A stretch of 64,000 nt of DNA, taken from contig CAVQRN010000004.1 in assembly GCA_963715255.1 (NCBI GenBank), positions 362,093 through 426,092 on the forward strand. The letters run 5' to 3'. The stretch's first letter is position 1. Each line of letters opens with the position of its first letter. A model generated the notes under the pieces. It made no database searches. It saw nothing but the letters and a program-made list of their open reading frames with translations, and was not told the origin of the DNA. This document shows, piece by piece, positions 28,866 to 37,412 of this stretch. The position numbers were made by a program, and so were the translations under genes. This DNA comes from JAHEEL01 sp963715255. GTDB lineage: Bacteria > Actinomycetota > Acidimicrobiia > Spongiisociales > UBA5794.

Positions 28866-29736
28866 GGGACGATCTGCTCGAGTCGGGTGACGGCGATGTC
28901 CGTTGCGCCTCGCTCCTTGAGGGCTGGGATCAAGTGGGGGAGGTCACGTCGGGAACCGCGGCCTTGACGGAGAGGCCTGCACCACCATGGAGATAGGCGA
29001 TGGTCGGCTCGCGCATACACGGCAGAATCTCGATTACCGACTCGAGTTCGTCGGGGGTCACGTTCAACTCCACCATCGCCCGACGCCGGGCCTCGATGAC
29101 CGATCGAAGGCTCAGAACGAGCGCCTCGATGGCGATCTTCTTGTCCGGCGAGTCCATGGCGAGGCGACTCGCGTAGAGGCGGGTTGAGGATTCGAGCAGC
29201 ACCTCGACGATGACCAAGCCGTTCGCGGTCAATGTCTCACCGGTCGCGGTGATGTCCACGATGACGTCGGCGTCCTCGGGTGGGAAGACCTCAGTGGCTC
29301 CGTAGGAACGGACGAACGTCGCGTCCAGGGCCTTGTCCCGGATCCATCGCTGCGTGAGTCGCGGATACTCGCTTGCCACCACCAGGTGCCCCTGGGGCAG
29401 CACACCGTTGTTCAGCAGGTGTTCGGGGGCTGCGACGACCATCCGCACCGGGTCGAGTTCTGTGTCGAGGAGTTCGACGAGATCGGCATTGGTTTCCTCA
29501 ACCCAGTCCGCGCCGGTGAAGCCGACGTCACGCGATCCGGCTGCAAGCATCTCGACGATGGTTTGCGGCTTGAGGAGCTTGACCTCGTATCCGGGCACCG
29601 AAGGCACGGGCCGGTATCCGCGCGGTCCTGAGCGCAGCTCGATCCCCGCAGCACTGAGCAAGTCGATGGCGCGTTCCTGGATCCGTCCCTTGGGGATAGC
29701 CAGGTGGATGAGTGATGGGTTGCTGAAGGGAAGCAT
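28862..29736 (-). CDS. hisG: ATP phosphoribosyltransferase, long form (C-terminal frameshift)
   Basis: This is the first enzyme of histidine synthesis. The N-terminus has LIHLAIPKGRIQERAIDLL and GFTGADWVEE, then the PRPP-binding DVIVDITATGETLTANGL. A C-terminal ACT-like regulatory domain (from MVELNVTPDELESV through PTIAYLHGGAGLSVKAAV) marks the long form, which is feedback-inhibited by histidine. Near 28925 a one-base change moves the frame; the correct end (LPHLIPALKERGATDIAVTR) runs to a TGA that overlaps the hisC ATG. AGGAGA precedes the ATG at 29736. Transcription is governed by the attenuator upstream. Confidence 0.93.
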
Positions 29737-29781
29737 ATGGGTTCTCTCCTGCCGTCGTCACGGTCGGGTTGCCCATACATG

Positions 29782-29810
29782 AGAAACGCCGACCACTTGG
29801 GTCGGCGTAG
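29782..29810 (-). terminator. attenuator terminator of the his operon
   Basis: On the minus strand ACGCCGACC and GGTCGGCGT form a perfect 9-bp stem with loop CAAGT, followed by TTCTC. It lies 45 bases upstream of hisG and after the His-rich leader peptide. The 5' arm plus loop (CCGACCC, 29799-29805) can also pair with GGGTCGG at 29850-29856 inside the leader peptide, giving a competing antiterminator. Confidence 0.8.
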
Positions 29811-29842
29811 GGGGTGTGCTCTTGTCTCTTGCTAGGCGCCCA

Positions 29843-29902
29843 CTATCGACCGACCCGGGATGGGCGGTGATGATGATGCGCGTGTGCGAAGAGCCGGTTC
29901 AT
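29843..29902 (-). CDS. hisL: histidine operon leader peptide
   Basis: A 19-codon frame reads MNRLFAHAHHHHRPSRVGR and stops at 29843. Five of the seven residues from 7 to 13 are histidine, including four consecutive codons CAT CAT CAT CAC. Such a run in front of hisG and an intrinsic terminator is the hallmark of ribosome-mediated attenuation. When charged tRNA-His is scarce the ribosome stalls on the His codons, leaving the following GGGTCGG free to pair with the terminator arm; otherwise the ribosome covers it and the terminator forms. Translation may be leaderless, since a -10-like box lies eight bases before the ATG. Confidence 0.85.
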   Translation of the reverse strand: MNRLFAHAHHHHRPSRVGR

Positions 29903-29910
29903 GAAGGGAG

Positions 29911-29939
29911 ACCGTAGCGCACCCGTGGCGTGACGCCAA
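29911..29939 (-). promoter_or_regulatory. probable promoter of the his operon
   Basis: On the minus strand TTGGCG (29939-29934) and TACGGT (29916-29911) are spaced by 17 bases. The -10 box follows the actinobacterial TAnnnT pattern and ends eight bases before the leader peptide ATG, so the transcript would start at or next to that codon. Confidence 0.45.
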
Positions 29940-29994
29940 ATGTTCCGGCTCCACGGAACGAGCGGCACGCCACTTCGTCGCCACGTCGATCGGG

Positions 29995-30216
29995 CTACGC
30001 GGCGGTCGGGTGGATCGAGGTGAGGTCGTTGAGTGCGATCGACTCGGTTCCCGTCCGGTGGCGGAGGAGGATCGCCCGGTCGCCGTATGGGCTCTCCATA
30101 CCGAGGTACTCGCCGGCTGTGGTGCGGTTCCGGGTCGTGGCCCGGTAGATCGTTCCGAGCCGGAGGTGATTGAGGTTCCATGGTGCGCTTGCACGCGGGG
30201 TGTGTCGTGCCTTCAT
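29995..30216 (-). CDS. small basic protein of unknown function (73 aa)
   Basis: The frame begins at an ATG with AGGAGTG five bases upstream. It encodes a soluble 73-residue protein with a basic N-terminal arm (MKARHTPRASAPW) and a compact beta-rich part (HLRLGTIYRATTRNRTTAGEY, then LLRHRTGTESIALNDL), reminiscent of a small SH3-like or RNA-binding barrel. I cannot name a family. It lies downstream of the RRM and DEAD-box coding region on the same strand, which would suit a role in RNA metabolism, but that is inference only. Confidence 0.55.
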   Translation of the reverse strand: MKARHTPRASAPWNLNHLRLGTIYRATTRNRTTAGEYLGMESPYGDRAILLRHRTGTESIALNDLTSIHPTAA

Positions 30217-30328
30217 TGGCACTCCTTTCAGATGGGCCGGTCGGCCCGAGGTTGCTGAGGTGAGGTCGTTGTTCTGTGGGCTGGGGGCGCCGCCGGTGGG
30301 GACGCAAACCCTGGGTATGGGCTGGGGG

Positions 30329-30600
30329 TCAGTCGCGGTGGTTTCGTTGTGAGGCGACGCGGACCGTCAGATCTCGACCCTTGAGCTTCGTTCCATGCAG
30401 CTTCTCGACGGCGGTCCGGGCTGCTGGACGGGGCATGTCGACGAAGCCGAACCCTTTGGACCGGCCGGTTCTCCGGTCCGTGATGATCGTGGCCTGGTGG
30501 ACGTCGCCGAAGCGCTCAAACAAGGCCTCGACATCTTCGACGGTGGTTCCCCACGGCAGGTTCGCTATGTAGAGGCTCTCTGCGTCCTTGGTCCCATGTT
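30329..30600 (-). CDS. RNA-recognition-motif (RRM) domain, separate gene or frameshifted tail of the helicase
   Basis: About 90 codons form one RRM domain. The RNP2 strand is SLYIANLPWG, helix one is VEDVEALFERFG, the RNP1 strand is KGFGFVDM, and the end is LKGRDLTVRVA with a basic tail. This matches the short glycine-lacking bacterial RRM proteins. No start codon is visible directly before SLYIANL in this frame, and the helicase frame ends inside the same stretch at 30565. Either a base error separates a helicase-RRM fusion or the RRM gene starts at a codon I cannot see. Confidence 0.75.
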
Positions 30601-31841
30601 GCGGCTTCCTCTGGAGGGAACACCGGGCCTCGTGGACGGGGTCCTCCTGTTCCTGTGGTGCTTGCCGTTCCGGGCGCTCTGTCGCTTGGGCGTGGGGTTG
30701 CCGATCCGATGTCCGCCGTGTTCGATGGCGTCGAGTCGCGGTTCTTCGATCGGTGCTTGCAGGTCGAGATCCTTCTGCATGCGCAGGACAGCCCGCTGCT
30801 GATCACCGGTCACAAGGCTGACAACCGTGCCGGTGGCGCCGGCTCGTGCCGTGCGTCCAGAGCGGTGGAGGTAGTCCTTGTGGTCGGCGGGGGGATCGAA
30901 GTGGATCACCGAGCCGACCGCATCGATGTGGATGCCTCGTGCGGCGACGTCGGTGGCGATCAACGCCTGGGCGCGACCCGTCGAGAACGACTGGAGAGCT
31001 CGGTTCCGCTGATTCTGGGAGCGACCGCCGTGCATGGCAACGGCACCAACCCCCAGATTGGTGAGTTGTTTGGCGAGACGATCGGCACCGTGACGGGTAC
31101 GGGTGAACACGATGGAGCGACCCGATCGCCGACCAGATCCGCGGTGTGCTGGACACGGTCGTGGTGTTGGACCAGCCAGAAGTGGTGACGAGCGTCGATG
31201 GCTTCCGAGTCGACCGTTCCGGCGTCGTGGCGGACGGGGTCTTTCTGATAGTCGCGGCTCAGAACCGCGATGTCCCCGTCGAGCGTCGCCGAGAACAAGA
31301 GTGTCTGGCGGTCGGACGCGGTGCGGTCGAGGATGCGCCGTACGGCGGGCATGAATCCCATGTCGGCCATGCGGTCGGCTTCGTCGACCACGACGATGTT
31401 GACGTCGCTCAGGTTGACGGATCCTTGCTCCATCAGGTCTTCAAGCCGTCCGGGGGTGGCTACGAGTACGTCGACACCCTTGTGGAGGGCGCTCTTCTGA
31501 CCGCCGTATCCCACGCCGCCGTACACGGCGAGCACGTGCTTGCCGGTTGCCTTGGCGAGCGGTGCGAGCTCCTCCTTGATCTGCTCCGCAAGTTCCCTCG
31601 TGGGGGCAAGAATCAGAGAACTGGGACGATTCCTGCCTGCATTGCCGACTCTGGCGAGCAGGGGGAGCCCAAAGGCGAGGGTCTTGCCGGATCCGGTCGG
31701 GGCCTTGCCCGACACGTCTTTGCCGGCGAGCGCGTCGGGGATCGTGGCTTCCTGGATGGGGAACGGCTCGACGATGTCGCGCTGGGCGAGCGAGCGGACG
31801 AGCGATTCGGGTAGCCCGAGTTGGGCGAACGTAGTGGTCAT
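30565..31841 (-). CDS. DEAD-box ATP-dependent RNA helicase (frameshifted)
   Basis: The protein starts MTTTFAQLGLPESLVRSLAQ (Q-motif: F then PFPIQEATIP) and shows APTGSGKTLAFGLP (motif I), PTRELAEQI (Ia), ATPGRLEDLM (Ib), VVDEADRMADMGF (DEAD, II) and SATLDGD (III). After a break near 31115 it continues with the helicase C domain: FTRTRHGADRLA, LIATDVAARGIHIDAV and YLHRSGRTARAG (motif VI). The C-terminal tail is basic and probably continues into the RRM domain. It should be a cytosolic RNA-remodelling helicase of the RhlE/CsdA type. Confidence 0.9.
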
Positions 31842-32148
31842 GATGACTCCTGATCCCCGGACGGGGCGGTAGTTGGATATGCCGATGTCTCGCTCGACCG
31901 ACGCGATCTGTGTCGCTTGCGGGTTCGAGGTACGGCAGAAGAGGTGGTCCAACCGGGTGAGAAACTGAGCCGTGTGATCACCGGGGAAGCGACGTTGCGC
32001 TGACCTCCACCCGGTGCGGTCGACAGAACCATAGCGAGGGGTCCGGCGTACCGGGGCGATTCTCTTCCTCTCCGCCCTGCCCGGTCGATCGGCACTCGCG
32101 CCGGCAGACGTGCACAATGTCCCAGCAGTTTCTCGAAGGGAGTCCACG
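31842..32148. other. intergenic region between divergent helicase and PLP-enzyme genes
   Basis: These 307 bases separate two divergent genes and must hold both promoters. I see no convincing -35/-10 pair, RNA structure or coding frame; a GGGAG ribosome-binding site lies just before the downstream ATG at 32149. Confidence 0.4.
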
Positions 32149-33360
32149 ATGAGTCCTGACCCGACGCGACAGATGGCAACGGTGGCGATTCACGCCGGCG
32201 AGATACACGACCCGTCGGGCGCCCACATCGCCCCCATCTACCAGACCTCGACGTTCACGTTCGAAGATATCGCAGCGGTCAAGGAGTGGACCGACGGTGA
32301 CCGGGAGGCCTATATCTACTCCCGTGTGGGGAACCCGAGTCGCACGGCACTGGCGAGGAAATTGGCCGCCCTCGAGGGCATCGGGATGGGCACCGAGCAG
32401 GGTACGGTCACGGCCGAGATCTTTGGTTCGGGCATGGCCGCTGTCAGCGCATCGCTCATGAGCCTGGCGAAGGCAGGCGACCACATCATCACCCAGAAGG
32501 TGCTCTACGGCTCCGCCGACAATCTCATCTCCAACATTCTGACCACCTACGGCATCACGAACTCCCGAATCGCCGGATTGGAGCCGGAGGCTCTCGAGCG
32601 CGAGTTCGCCCTGCACCCCGAGACCAAGGTTGTCTACATCGAGACCCCGGCGAATCCAACGATGAAGCTGATCGACATTGCGATGACAGCACAGATCGCA
32701 CATGCCTTCGGCGCCAGAGTGGTGGTCGACAACACCTTCGCAACACCCGTGCTGCAGCGCCCGCTCGAACACGGAGCCGATGTCGTCGTTCACAGCACCA
32801 CGAAGTACATCAACGGCCACGGAACGGTCGTCGGTGGTGCCGTCATCACTCGCGATCCGCTACTGATGGAGGAGAAGATCGGTCCTCTCGTCCGATCCTT
32901 GGGCGGAATACCCAGCCCATTCGACTGCTGGCTCACGAACATCGGCCTCAAGACGCTCCCGCTGCGGATGGCGCAGCACTGCGCGAACGGTATGGCAGTT
33001 GCCCGATATCTCGATAGCCATCCGGCCGTCGATGCGGTCCACTATCCGGGTCTGCCAACCGATCCGCAGCATGATCTGGGCGTCCGACAGATGGACGATT
33101 TCGGAGGGATGATCTCGTTCGATCTCGGCAGCTTCGAGGCTGCCACCCGACTCTTCGCCCGTGTGGAACTGTGCACCCTGGGAGTCAGCCTCGGCAACCT
33201 TGACACGCTGATCGAGCACCCCGCCACGCTGACCCATCGTATGATTCCGCCGGAGGACCGTGCCGCCAGGGGTATCACGGATGGCCTCATCCGCATCTCG
33301 GTCGGCCTCGAGGCCGCCGAAGACATCATCGCCGACCTCGAGCGGGCGTTGGCCGGCTGA
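32149..33360 (+). CDS. Cys/Met metabolism PLP enzyme (methionine gamma-lyase / cystathionine gamma-lyase type)
   Basis: The 403-residue protein belongs to the trans-sulfuration family. It has the N-terminal YQTSTFTFED, SRVGNPSRTALARKLAALEG, FGSGMAAVSA, the cofactor aspartate in VVVDNTFATP and the PLP lysine in VVHSTTKYINGHGTVVGG. The C-terminus has CTLGVSLGNLDTLIEHPATLTH and RISVGLE. It starts at the ATG following GGGAG. The family includes cystathionine gamma-synthase, gamma-lyase and methionine gamma-lyase; PETPANPTMKLIDI-type sequence and the lack of adjacent metX favour a lyase, but the exact reaction cannot be fixed by eye. The neighbours are unrelated. Confidence 0.88.
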   Translation: MSPDPTRQMATVAIHAGEIHDPSGAHIAPIYQTSTFTFEDIAAVKEWTDGDREAYIYSRVGNPSRTALARKLAALEGIGMGTEQGTVTAEIFGSGMAAVSASLMSLAKAGDHIITQKVLYGSADNLISNILTTYGITNSRIAGLEPEALEREFALHPETKVVYIETPANPTMKLIDIAMTAQIAHAFGARVVVDNTFATPVLQRPLEHGADVVVHSTTKYINGHGTVVGGAVITRDPLLMEEKIGPLVRSLGGIPSPFDCWLTNIGLKTLPLRMAQHCANGMAVARYLDSHPAVDAVHYPGLPTDPQHDLGVRQMDDFGGMISFDLGSFEAATRLFARVELCTLGVSLGNLDTLIEHPATLTHRMIPPEDRAARGITDGLIRISVGLEAAEDIIADLERALAG

Positions 33361-33363
33361 GGG

Positions 33364-34602
33364 CTACGGGACCTCAGCGCCCGACTTCATGGCATCGCGA
33401 TCGACCAAGTGCCCGTGGCTGATCACGGCCCGGGGCGCCGCGTGGAAGCGCAGAGCCTCGGCAATTGTTTCGCCTTCGAGTACCACGATGTTCGCCTCGT
33501 TGCCGACGGCGAGGCGGTGATGCTCGAGGCCGATGGCTGCCGCGGGATTGACGGTGATGGCGTCGTACAACAGCTCCATGTCGGCTTCGGACATCATCCA
33601 CAACAGATGGGCACCGAGGAATGCCACCTCGAGCATGTTGTTGCGGCCGAACGCGTAGTAGGCATCCGAGATGTCGTCCTGGCCGAGACTGACGTTGATT
33701 CCGGCCGCCATGAGTTCGCGCACCCTGGCGTGGAGTGGTCCGGTGTGAGGATCAGATACGACGGCGACCTTGGCCATTGCCAGCAGAGCCACCAGACGCT
33801 CGAAGTACGGATCCGGGTACAGCTGCATCGCTCTCGCATGGTGTGCAAGGGCCCGTCCCTCCCACCCTCGACGCAACACCTCGGTCGCCATCATCTCCAG
33901 CGTGCGAAGTCCCGGATCGCCGGCGTCATCGAGCAGCATCGAGACTGGGGCATCGTTCTCGACTGCGATGTCGAAGACGATGCGCACATGCTCGGCCATG
34001 TCCGCCTCGGTGTACTCGATCCACGGAATGCCTCCGACGACATCCGCTCCCATCTCCATGGACACCCGGAGCAGGTCCTCGGTGCCGGGCTCCCGGATGA
34101 TTCCATCCTGGGCGAACGCAACGACTTGAAGGTCGACGACGCCAGCGAACTCCTCGCGTAGAGCAACGAGGACCTCGACTCCACGGGTCCCTGCCTTGGA
34201 GTCGACGTCGGCGAGCGCACGAATGTGGGTGTTGCCGTAGTACGCCGCCATCGCCAGGGCCCGTCTTCCCGCCGCGAGCATCGCTTCGGGGTCCTGACCG
34301 GTCTTTACGGCTGCGGCCGTCTCGATGGCCGACATTGCCTTGCCCATGTCGCCGCTCTGGTATTCGGCCAAGGCTGCGTCACCGAGGCGGTGCAGCGTGA
34401 AGACCTTGTCGAGATGAAGATGCGCGTTGACGAAGGACTCGGTGACGAGATTGCCTGCCGCATCCACTTCGATGGCGTCCGACCCGGCTTCGCCGGCGAC
34501 CGTGACGGAAGCGATGAGGCCGTCGCGGATCACAACATCGACCGGTTCAGGGTGACTCCGGCGATGGGCCGATCGGATCGTCAACGAGTTTGCACCGGTC
34601 AT
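33364..34602 (-). CDS. amidohydrolase, cytosine deaminase-like
   Basis: The 412-residue protein belongs to the metal-dependent amidohydrolase superfamily. After a small beta sandwich (residues 1-55) the metal site begins FVNAHLHLDKVFTLHRLG, in which HLHLDK is the cytosine deaminase/CodA signature. Later motifs are the lysine/His region GNTHIRALADVD, the metal His in ALAHHARAMQ and the catalytic aspartate in SLGQDDISDAYYAFGRNNM. The C-terminal VNPAAAIGLEHHRLAVGNEANIVVL restores the beta sandwich. It probably deaminates a pyrimidine or related cyclic amine; the substrate is unproven. It is convergent with the PLP enzyme, three bases away. Confidence 0.85.
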   Translation of the reverse strand: MTGANSLTIRSAHRRSHPEPVDVVIRDGLIASVTVAGEAGSDAIEVDAAGNLVTESFVNAHLHLDKVFTLHRLGDAALAEYQSGDMGKAMSAIETAAAVKTGQDPEAMLAAGRRALAMAAYYGNTHIRALADVDSKAGTRGVEVLVALREEFAGVVDLQVVAFAQDGIIREPGTEDLLRVSMEMGADVVGGIPWIEYTEADMAEHVRIVFDIAVENDAPVSMLLDDAGDPGLRTLEMMATEVLRRGWEGRALAHHARAMQLYPDPYFERLVALLAMAKVAVVSDPHTGPLHARVRELMAAGINVSLGQDDISDAYYAFGRNNMLEVAFLGAHLLWMMSEADMELLYDAITVNPAAAIGLEHHRLAVGNEANIVVLEGETIAEALRFHAAPRAVISHGHLVDRDAMKSGAEVP

Positions 34603-34678
34603 GCCTGCTCCACTTCGGTCGCGGGTTCCATCGGATCATACGCGCAGGACCTCCCCGACACGGACTGCAGGCGACGGG

Positions 34679-35470
34679 CTACGGGCTACGGCCCTCGTGC
34701 CGCCGCTCCCGTTCCGCGGGGTCCTGGCGGTAGAACTCGCGAAGGACGTGGTAGAGATCCTGTTCGTGGTTCGCCATGTCGATGGGGCGGTCGAAGAAGA
34801 ACTCGGTGGCGACGGCGAAGAATTCGGCCGGGTTCACGGCGCCGTAGCCGTCGAGGAACGGATCGTCGCTCGTCCCTTCTTTCAACGCTCCATACTCCCG
34901 ACCGCACACCTCTTCCCATCGGTCCCGCTGAGCGATTGCCATCGGGGGGAGACCGTCCGCGCTGCCGTCTGCCATGTCGATCTTGTGCGCGAACTCGTGA
35001 TAGATGACGTTGTGGCCGGTGCTCGGGTGAGCCGCGGACCGTTTCGCCGAGTCCCACGCGATCACGACCGGCCCGTGGAGCATTGCCTCACCCAGGATCG
35101 GCACGATCGCGTCCGTCGCGAGCCCTGCCGCCTCGGGTGCGGCCCGATGTCCTCTCTGCGCCGTCTGGCTCGGGTACATGATGATGGACGTGACATCCCG
35201 GTAGTAGGCGTTCTCCAAGCCAAGGATCAGGAGACAGGCGGAGGCGGCAACAAGCACCTCGATCTCGTCCGATCGCTCCAGGCCGTCGACCCATTCGAAC
35301 CGCCTGTCGAAGAGGAACCCCTTGATGAGACACTCGAGGTGGTCCCGTTCTTCGTCGTCGAGCCAGCGCCAGTGGGCCATGTTGGCTTCGAGGAGCGTCC
35401 GCCACGCTTCGGGGAACGGAGCATCGACGGCACGCCGCCTGCGTCGTCGCTTTGGAGTTTCGATGCGCAT
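34679..35470 (-). CDS. mtfA: MtfA-type zinc peptidase
   Basis: The 263-residue protein matches the MtfA/YeeI family (M90 peptidase). It has RRFEWVDGLE and VLVAASACLLILGL near residues 60-90, VVIAWDSAKR, and the zinc motif NVIYHEFAHKIDM (HExxH, His-Glu-His) with the downstream acidic residue in NPAEFFAVATEFFF. A very basic N-terminus (KRRRRRR) is odd. In E. coli MtfA binds the regulator Mlc and is a soluble cytoplasmic aminopeptidase; whether that role holds here is unknown. The frame is intact, with non-coding gaps of about 75 and 125 bases around it. Confidence 0.88.
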   Translation of the reverse strand: MRIETPKRRRRRRAVDAPFPEAWRTLLEANMAHWRWLDDEERDHLECLIKGFLFDRRFEWVDGLERSDEIEVLVAASACLLILGLENAYYRDVTSIIMYPSQTAQRGHRAAPEAAGLATDAIVPILGEAMLHGPVVIAWDSAKRSAAHPSTGHNVIYHEFAHKIDMADGSADGLPPMAIAQRDRWEEVCGREYGALKEGTSDDPFLDGYGAVNPAEFFAVATEFFFDRPIDMANHEQDLYHVLREFYRQDPAERERRHEGRSP

Positions 35471-35594
35471 GAGCCTGCTTCTAGAGGCGGCGCATCATAG
35501 GTCGTGTGCCGTACGCGGCGAGAGACGGCAGGCGAGAGGTTGCCCCGTGACCGGCCTTCAGTCCGAGGCCGCGCTGCACCGCCTGATCGAGGCG

Positions 35595-36215
35595 TCAACG
35601 ACGGTGGGAGGCGACCGGACTCTTTGATAGGTCAGACTTCGCAGCGTGGTTGGACGGCTCTGGCTTCGGCCTGGCCTGCCGGCCGGTTCCGGCAAGGATG
35701 CGATACAACACGACGAACACCGTGAGACCGATCAGCGCGAAGAGGGAGATGAGGTACCAGCGGTTGCCGACGTCGGTCCCTGCGGTGCCGGCGTGCATAG
35801 CAATCAGCCACAAGAGCGGGAAGCTCAGCAGGTGGATGGCGTGCCAGGTGTTGCGCGAGAGACGGGATCGGACACGCCTCCACGAGGTGAGCTGAATGGC
35901 CGCCATGAGGTAGAGGGCAACGACACCCCACGTCACGGCGGCCGGATGCCATTCGGAAGAGAAGGGCATGAGGATGGTAGATAGGTCGAACTGGACGTAT
36001 GAGTCGGCGACCAAACCGGCGAGATGGAGCGCTACGAAGACCACGGCGAGGCCGGCCAGCCAGCGGTGAAGATCGAGCACCCAGGGTTTGCTCTTCACCG
36101 GCTTGAGAAGCCGCGTTGACACCAAGATGCCCCACACGAACGCTGCCACGAGAAGGACGGCCGCAACCAGGCCGGATGACCGGGCGAGATACCACCAGGC
36201 GCCTGCGATGATCAT
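35595..36215 (-). CDS. ferric reductase-like transmembrane protein
   Basis: The product of about 206 residues, from MIIAGAWWYLARSSGLVAA, has six membrane helices with paired histidines placed for haem: LDLHRWLAGL and ALHLAGLV in the second and third helices, HAIHLLSF and AMHAGTAG in later ones. This is the ferric reductase-like/YedZ membrane domain. No FAD or NAD(P) domain follows, so it is the membrane module alone. Its ATG overlaps the apbE stop (ATGA), forming a redox operon with a flavin transferase, as in systems where ApbE flavinylates an extracytoplasmic partner. No FMN-binding partner is intact here. Confidence 0.85.
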   Translation of the reverse strand: MIIAGAWWYLARSSGLVAAVLLVAAFVWGILVSTRLLKPVKSKPWVLDLHRWLAGLAVVFVALHLAGLVADSYVQFDLSTILMPFSSEWHPAAVTWGVVALYLMAAIQLTSWRRVRSRLSRNTWHAIHLLSFPLLWLIAMHAGTAGTDVGNRWYLISLFALIGLTVFVVLYRILAGTGRQARPKPEPSNHAAKSDLSKSPVASHRR

Positions 36216-37132
36216 GCTGCGAACCTCGCGAGCCCCGGCGTGCGCCACACGAAGTGATCCACGTCGACCAGCAATCCTTCGACTCCCGCCGATTCGAGGA
36301 ACCCGAGTGCTCCAATAGCGTCACCTGTGATCGCCGCCTTGGCGAGGACCTCAACCAACCACGCCGCAGCGGCGAGAACCGTCGCGGAAACGATCGACGA
36401 GACCACGGGTTCGCCGGTTCGCGGCTCGATGACGTGGTGTCTCTCCCTGCCGTCCTCGAACCAGGTCTTGGCATAGACCGATGAGGTGCATACGCCACCG
36501 TCGACCAGGCCGAGCTCGGCAACGGATCGATCCGGGTTGAACGGGTTCTCGACGGAGACGGCCTAACTCGCGGGTGTTTCGCCGACAACTCGGAGGTCCC
36601 CGCCGATCGAAACGATCGCTGCGTTGGCACCAGATTCAACGAGTTCAGTCGCCACGAGATCAGCGGCCAGGCCCTTGCCGAGCCCGCCCGGGTCGAATCC
36701 CGTCCCCACGGGCAGCCGTGCTCGCGAGGTCGTCCGGTCGATCTCGATGTGGTTCGCGCCCGGGGCCGGACCCCGGTGGGCAGGAGCGGACAAGACCGTG
36801 CGTCCAGGCGTGTCGCCCATGCTCTCTGCATATCCGTTCGAGACGGGTGAGGACAGAATCGTCGGATCGAACGCACCGCCGGTGATCCGCCACCCGGCGA
36901 CCGCACGTTCGATCAGGGTCACGGTGTCCGCCGAGACGGCCGTCCAATCCGCGGATCGATTGATCCGAGAGATTTCGCTGTCGGGAAGGAAACGGCTCCA
37001 CATGTGTTCGAGGGCAACGATCCTGCGGCGTCACTGATCGAGGAGGAGAGGCGGGCCATCGGTCACGATGTGCACGAGGCTCCCCATCGCCCGGAACTGG
37101 ATGGACGGGGGATGGGTATCACGTACTGCCAT
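36212..37132 (-). pseudogene. apbE: ApbE FAD:protein FMN transferase with two in-frame stop codons
   Basis: A single unbroken frame of 307 codons from an ATG at 37132 reads as ApbE throughout: HPPSIQFRAMGSLVHIVTD, LEHMWSRFLPDSEISRIN, TGGAFDPTI, GFDPGGLGKGLAADLV, IVSIGGDLRV, VENPFNPDRS, RHHVIEPRTGEPVVSS. It is interrupted only by TGA at codon 34 (37031-37033) and TAG at codon 190 (36563-36565). No indel is needed, unlike most broken genes here. Either two point mutations inactivated the gene or they are substitution errors. ApbE covalently attaches FMN to Thr of extracytoplasmic redox proteins. Neighbours: ferric-reductase-like protein downstream and a truncated kinase upstream. Confidence 0.8.
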
Positions 37133-37376
37133 TGCTCTTCACCGTCACAACCCGACGCTGCGGCTCAATCTTGACCGGTTGTGGGGTCGCTGCCGGTTGG
37201 CTGGTGGTTGTGGTCGATGTTGTCGTTGTCCTCGCCGTCGCCCCGGAGGAAGGGACGGGGAGCAGGATTCTCGGCCCGGAGACCACCGTCACGGTCGGTG
37301 GTGGGGGCGGCGCGGCGAGTGCTGCGGCTTCGGTGGTGGCAGCAGCCCTGGCATCCGCGGATCCCATCGACGCCAT
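37119..37376 (-). CDS. Pro/Thr/Ala-rich small protein next to apbE
   Basis: A frame ending at 37119 overlaps the apbE start by 14 bases and reads a short hydrophobic start, an Ala-rich part, PPPPPTVTVV, then a Thr run and PQPVKIEPQRR with the tail VVTVKSNGS. Low-complexity exported proteins with such tails are found next to ferric-reductase/ApbE genes in Actinobacteria. The true start is not clear and the signal peptide may be partly lost. I treat it as a possible remnant; composition alone could also produce it by chance. Confidence 0.3.
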   Translation of the reverse strand: MASMGSADARAAATTEAAALAAPPPPPTVTVVSGPRILLPVPSSGATARTTTTSTTTTSQPAATPQPVKIEPQRRVVTVKSNGST

Positions 37377-37412
37377 CAAGCCGACAGCAGCGCCGACGCT
37401 CGCGTTCGGCGG

